A DNA stretch of 64,000 bases, from the NCBI RefSeq assembly GCF_964204645.1, contig NC_134031.1, positions 4,509,001 to 4,573,000 on the forward strand, read 5' to 3'. Shown here piece after piece: positions 62,453 through 64,000 of this stretch (positions are counted from its first letter, which is position 1; each line of letters begins with the position of its first letter). The position numbers were made by a program, and so were the translations under genes. The stretch is from Tubulanus polymorphus (lineage: Eukaryota; Nemertea; Palaeonemertea; Tubulaniformes; Tubulanidae). The notes beneath the pieces are model-generated. The model was given only the letters and a program-made list of their open reading frames with translations. It was not told where the DNA came from and made no database searches.

Positions 62453-64000
62453 AATACAGCGGTGTTCTTACAGGTCTTCGGAAGTTTTTGAAAATGGGAA
62501 TTTTTTTCCCAGGACTCTGAAAATTTTGTTTTATCCATCGTGGCAATGAAAAAGGTATGAAAATCAGAAATTCATGGGTGGATCATGAGGCCAATTTTGA
62601 AGGATCGTTCACATCTCAATAGGGCGCTTTGATGTCCTACGAGGCAATATTAGGCATTCACCTGCACTGAAATGCACCAATTATCTTAGTTGACAAAATG
62701 GAAAAGGGCACTCAAAAAAATTTATGGACTACAAGTCTCACACGTCCCCTGGATCCTCCCATGAATATGGTCTCGAAATAAGAATTTTCCTTCACTTTTG
62801 AATAATAACAAGCCAGGGAGTCGTCACTTACCAGATAGCACATTCATCATAGCAACTACACATTTTTGAGAACAATCTTTATGATAACACTTGGTCAATG
62901 GTGCCAATTTACTTTAATCGAGCATCTATATGAAGAAGGTTGGGGATGTGAAACTATGGGGATTTATAATCTGTGGGTATGTAAAATGAAATCTTCATTT
63001 TATAGAATACGTTGTTAGTACAGCGTAGAACCTTGTTACATCAACAATGCATTTTGGATAACACAAACATAAAATTTTAATGCGTGCAACAAATTTCTAT
63101 TTACTGGATTTGGATGAGCTGCTGGTAAGTTTGACTCTAAATCGAGTTAAAATTTCATTGCTCAAGTCGAACTATGGAGCTACGTCTTGAGTAATAACAT
63201 TTGACTAGAGACTTGAAAATCAACTAATTTTGATCGAATTATCTGATCTGATAACTGTGGATTGGTTTCTGGGATCACGTGCAACTTCAATTATTGGAAG
63301 TGAACAGATTTTTACTAGCAGCTATAACGGGGTCGCCATTTTCTGGTTCACGAATGTTTTTATAACGCGACGTTACGCCGCGTTTTTGACGTTATTATAG
63401 TTTATATGAAATAAAATGTGCATGATTTTTATATACCGTCAAATATATTTGTATTGAGATTAATATTGTAACTTTAACTATAAGGTTTTGTAATATCTGA
63501 TTGCATTTAGAGTCTCTAATTATATGCTCGTATACTGAACCCAGTATTTACTCCGTAGCATTGTAAACTGGTTCCGCAAAGATTTCAGTTAGTATTTCGC
63601 TATGGACTTAGATTGACTGAGCAAAACTTCACAGTGTGAAAAGGATTTCATTTTTCGAGATTCCACCGTGCTGCTGAAAAAATGAACAGATTTTTAACTC
63701 AAAAAATCATGCGGAACTGGTGCCCAGAACTGTTGAAATGAAATGTCCTGCGATTTTGTATTGCATGTGCATATAGGCTACTTAATAAAATTAAACATTT
63801 ATGTATATTGTTATGTATTACCGTATATGTATTACCATTTGCTTTATCACATAATTGATTGATTTTGTTTTAATTTTATTACCAAAGCTGTTAAATAGCG
63901 TAACACTACCTTTGCTCTGCCATGTCTACACACAATTGGCCAAAATTCTAGTAAAAAAAGAAGGTTTCTCGGAATGAGTCTTGAAGGTATTGACGATTTT
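62453..64000. other. 3' region of the SAM-SH2 gene
   Basis: No further coding exon. A repeat related to 7685-7980 spans about 62466-62995, beginning 14 bp after the stop and interrupted by unrelated sequence around 62600-62820, so it is probably part of the 3' untranslated region. AATAAA at about 63420 and again near 63784 are candidate polyadenylation signals. Confidence 0.45.

Overview
The window is nuclear DNA of a bilaterian invertebrate: AT-rich, with multi-exon genes carrying GT-AG introns of about 100-1300 bp, metazoan-specific domain sets and many short non-autonomous transposons. Protein content and gene style suggest a marine lophotrochozoan (mollusc, nemertean or annelid-like), but nothing visible fixes the phylum. 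All exon structures are my own reconstructions from splice sites and reading phase. Each of the seven full models joins in frame with a length divisible by three.

Layout. 0.3-1.6 kb (-): signal-peptide exon of an unrecognised secreted peptide, with a possible last exon at 333-423. 4.2-10.2 kb (+): 15-exon, 829-aa unrecognised protein rich in R-P-x-S-A motifs, followed by a decayed copy of its last exon. 11.3-13.4 kb (-): complete cathepsin L-like gene, 333 aa, whose active-site cysteine motif is rewritten with serine at the nucleophile position. 13.4-19.1 kb: gene-poor, repeats, perhaps a non-coding first exon. 19.2-44.7 kb (+): centriolin (CNTRL), 49 coding exons, 2550 aa. 46.5-48.6 kb (-): coiled-coil protein resembling CCDC152. 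49.4-50.8 kb (+): F-box/FBA protein of the FBXO2/6/44 group. 51.7-53.3 kb (-): unexplained open frames, including a tandemly duplicated domain, probably a decayed or unrecognised gene. 54.7-57.8 kb (-): PPT2-like lysosomal thioesterase with two tandem 135-bp first exons, each encoding a signal peptide. 58.5-62.5 kb (+): SAM-SH2-RasGEF-like adaptor of the BCAR3/SH2D3C (NSP) family.

The genes do not form an operon. Centriolin is a centriole/ciliary protein; the CCDC152-like and R-P-x-S-A proteins are of a kind often seen in cilia, but that link is inference. CNTRL and the CCDC152-like gene converge; the CCDC152-like and F-box genes diverge from an interval of about 850 bp.

Mobile DNA: about 13 intronic copies of a family with CAGGGTGGCCAC termini in two sequence types, a TTAA-flanked piggyBac-like MITE pair, and several hairpin MITEs. 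The most notable observations are the serine-substituted cathepsin, the duplicated PPT2 first exons with a GC-AG intron in the same gene, the duplicated open frames at 52 kb, and a 19-bp tandem duplication of a CNTRL splice donor.
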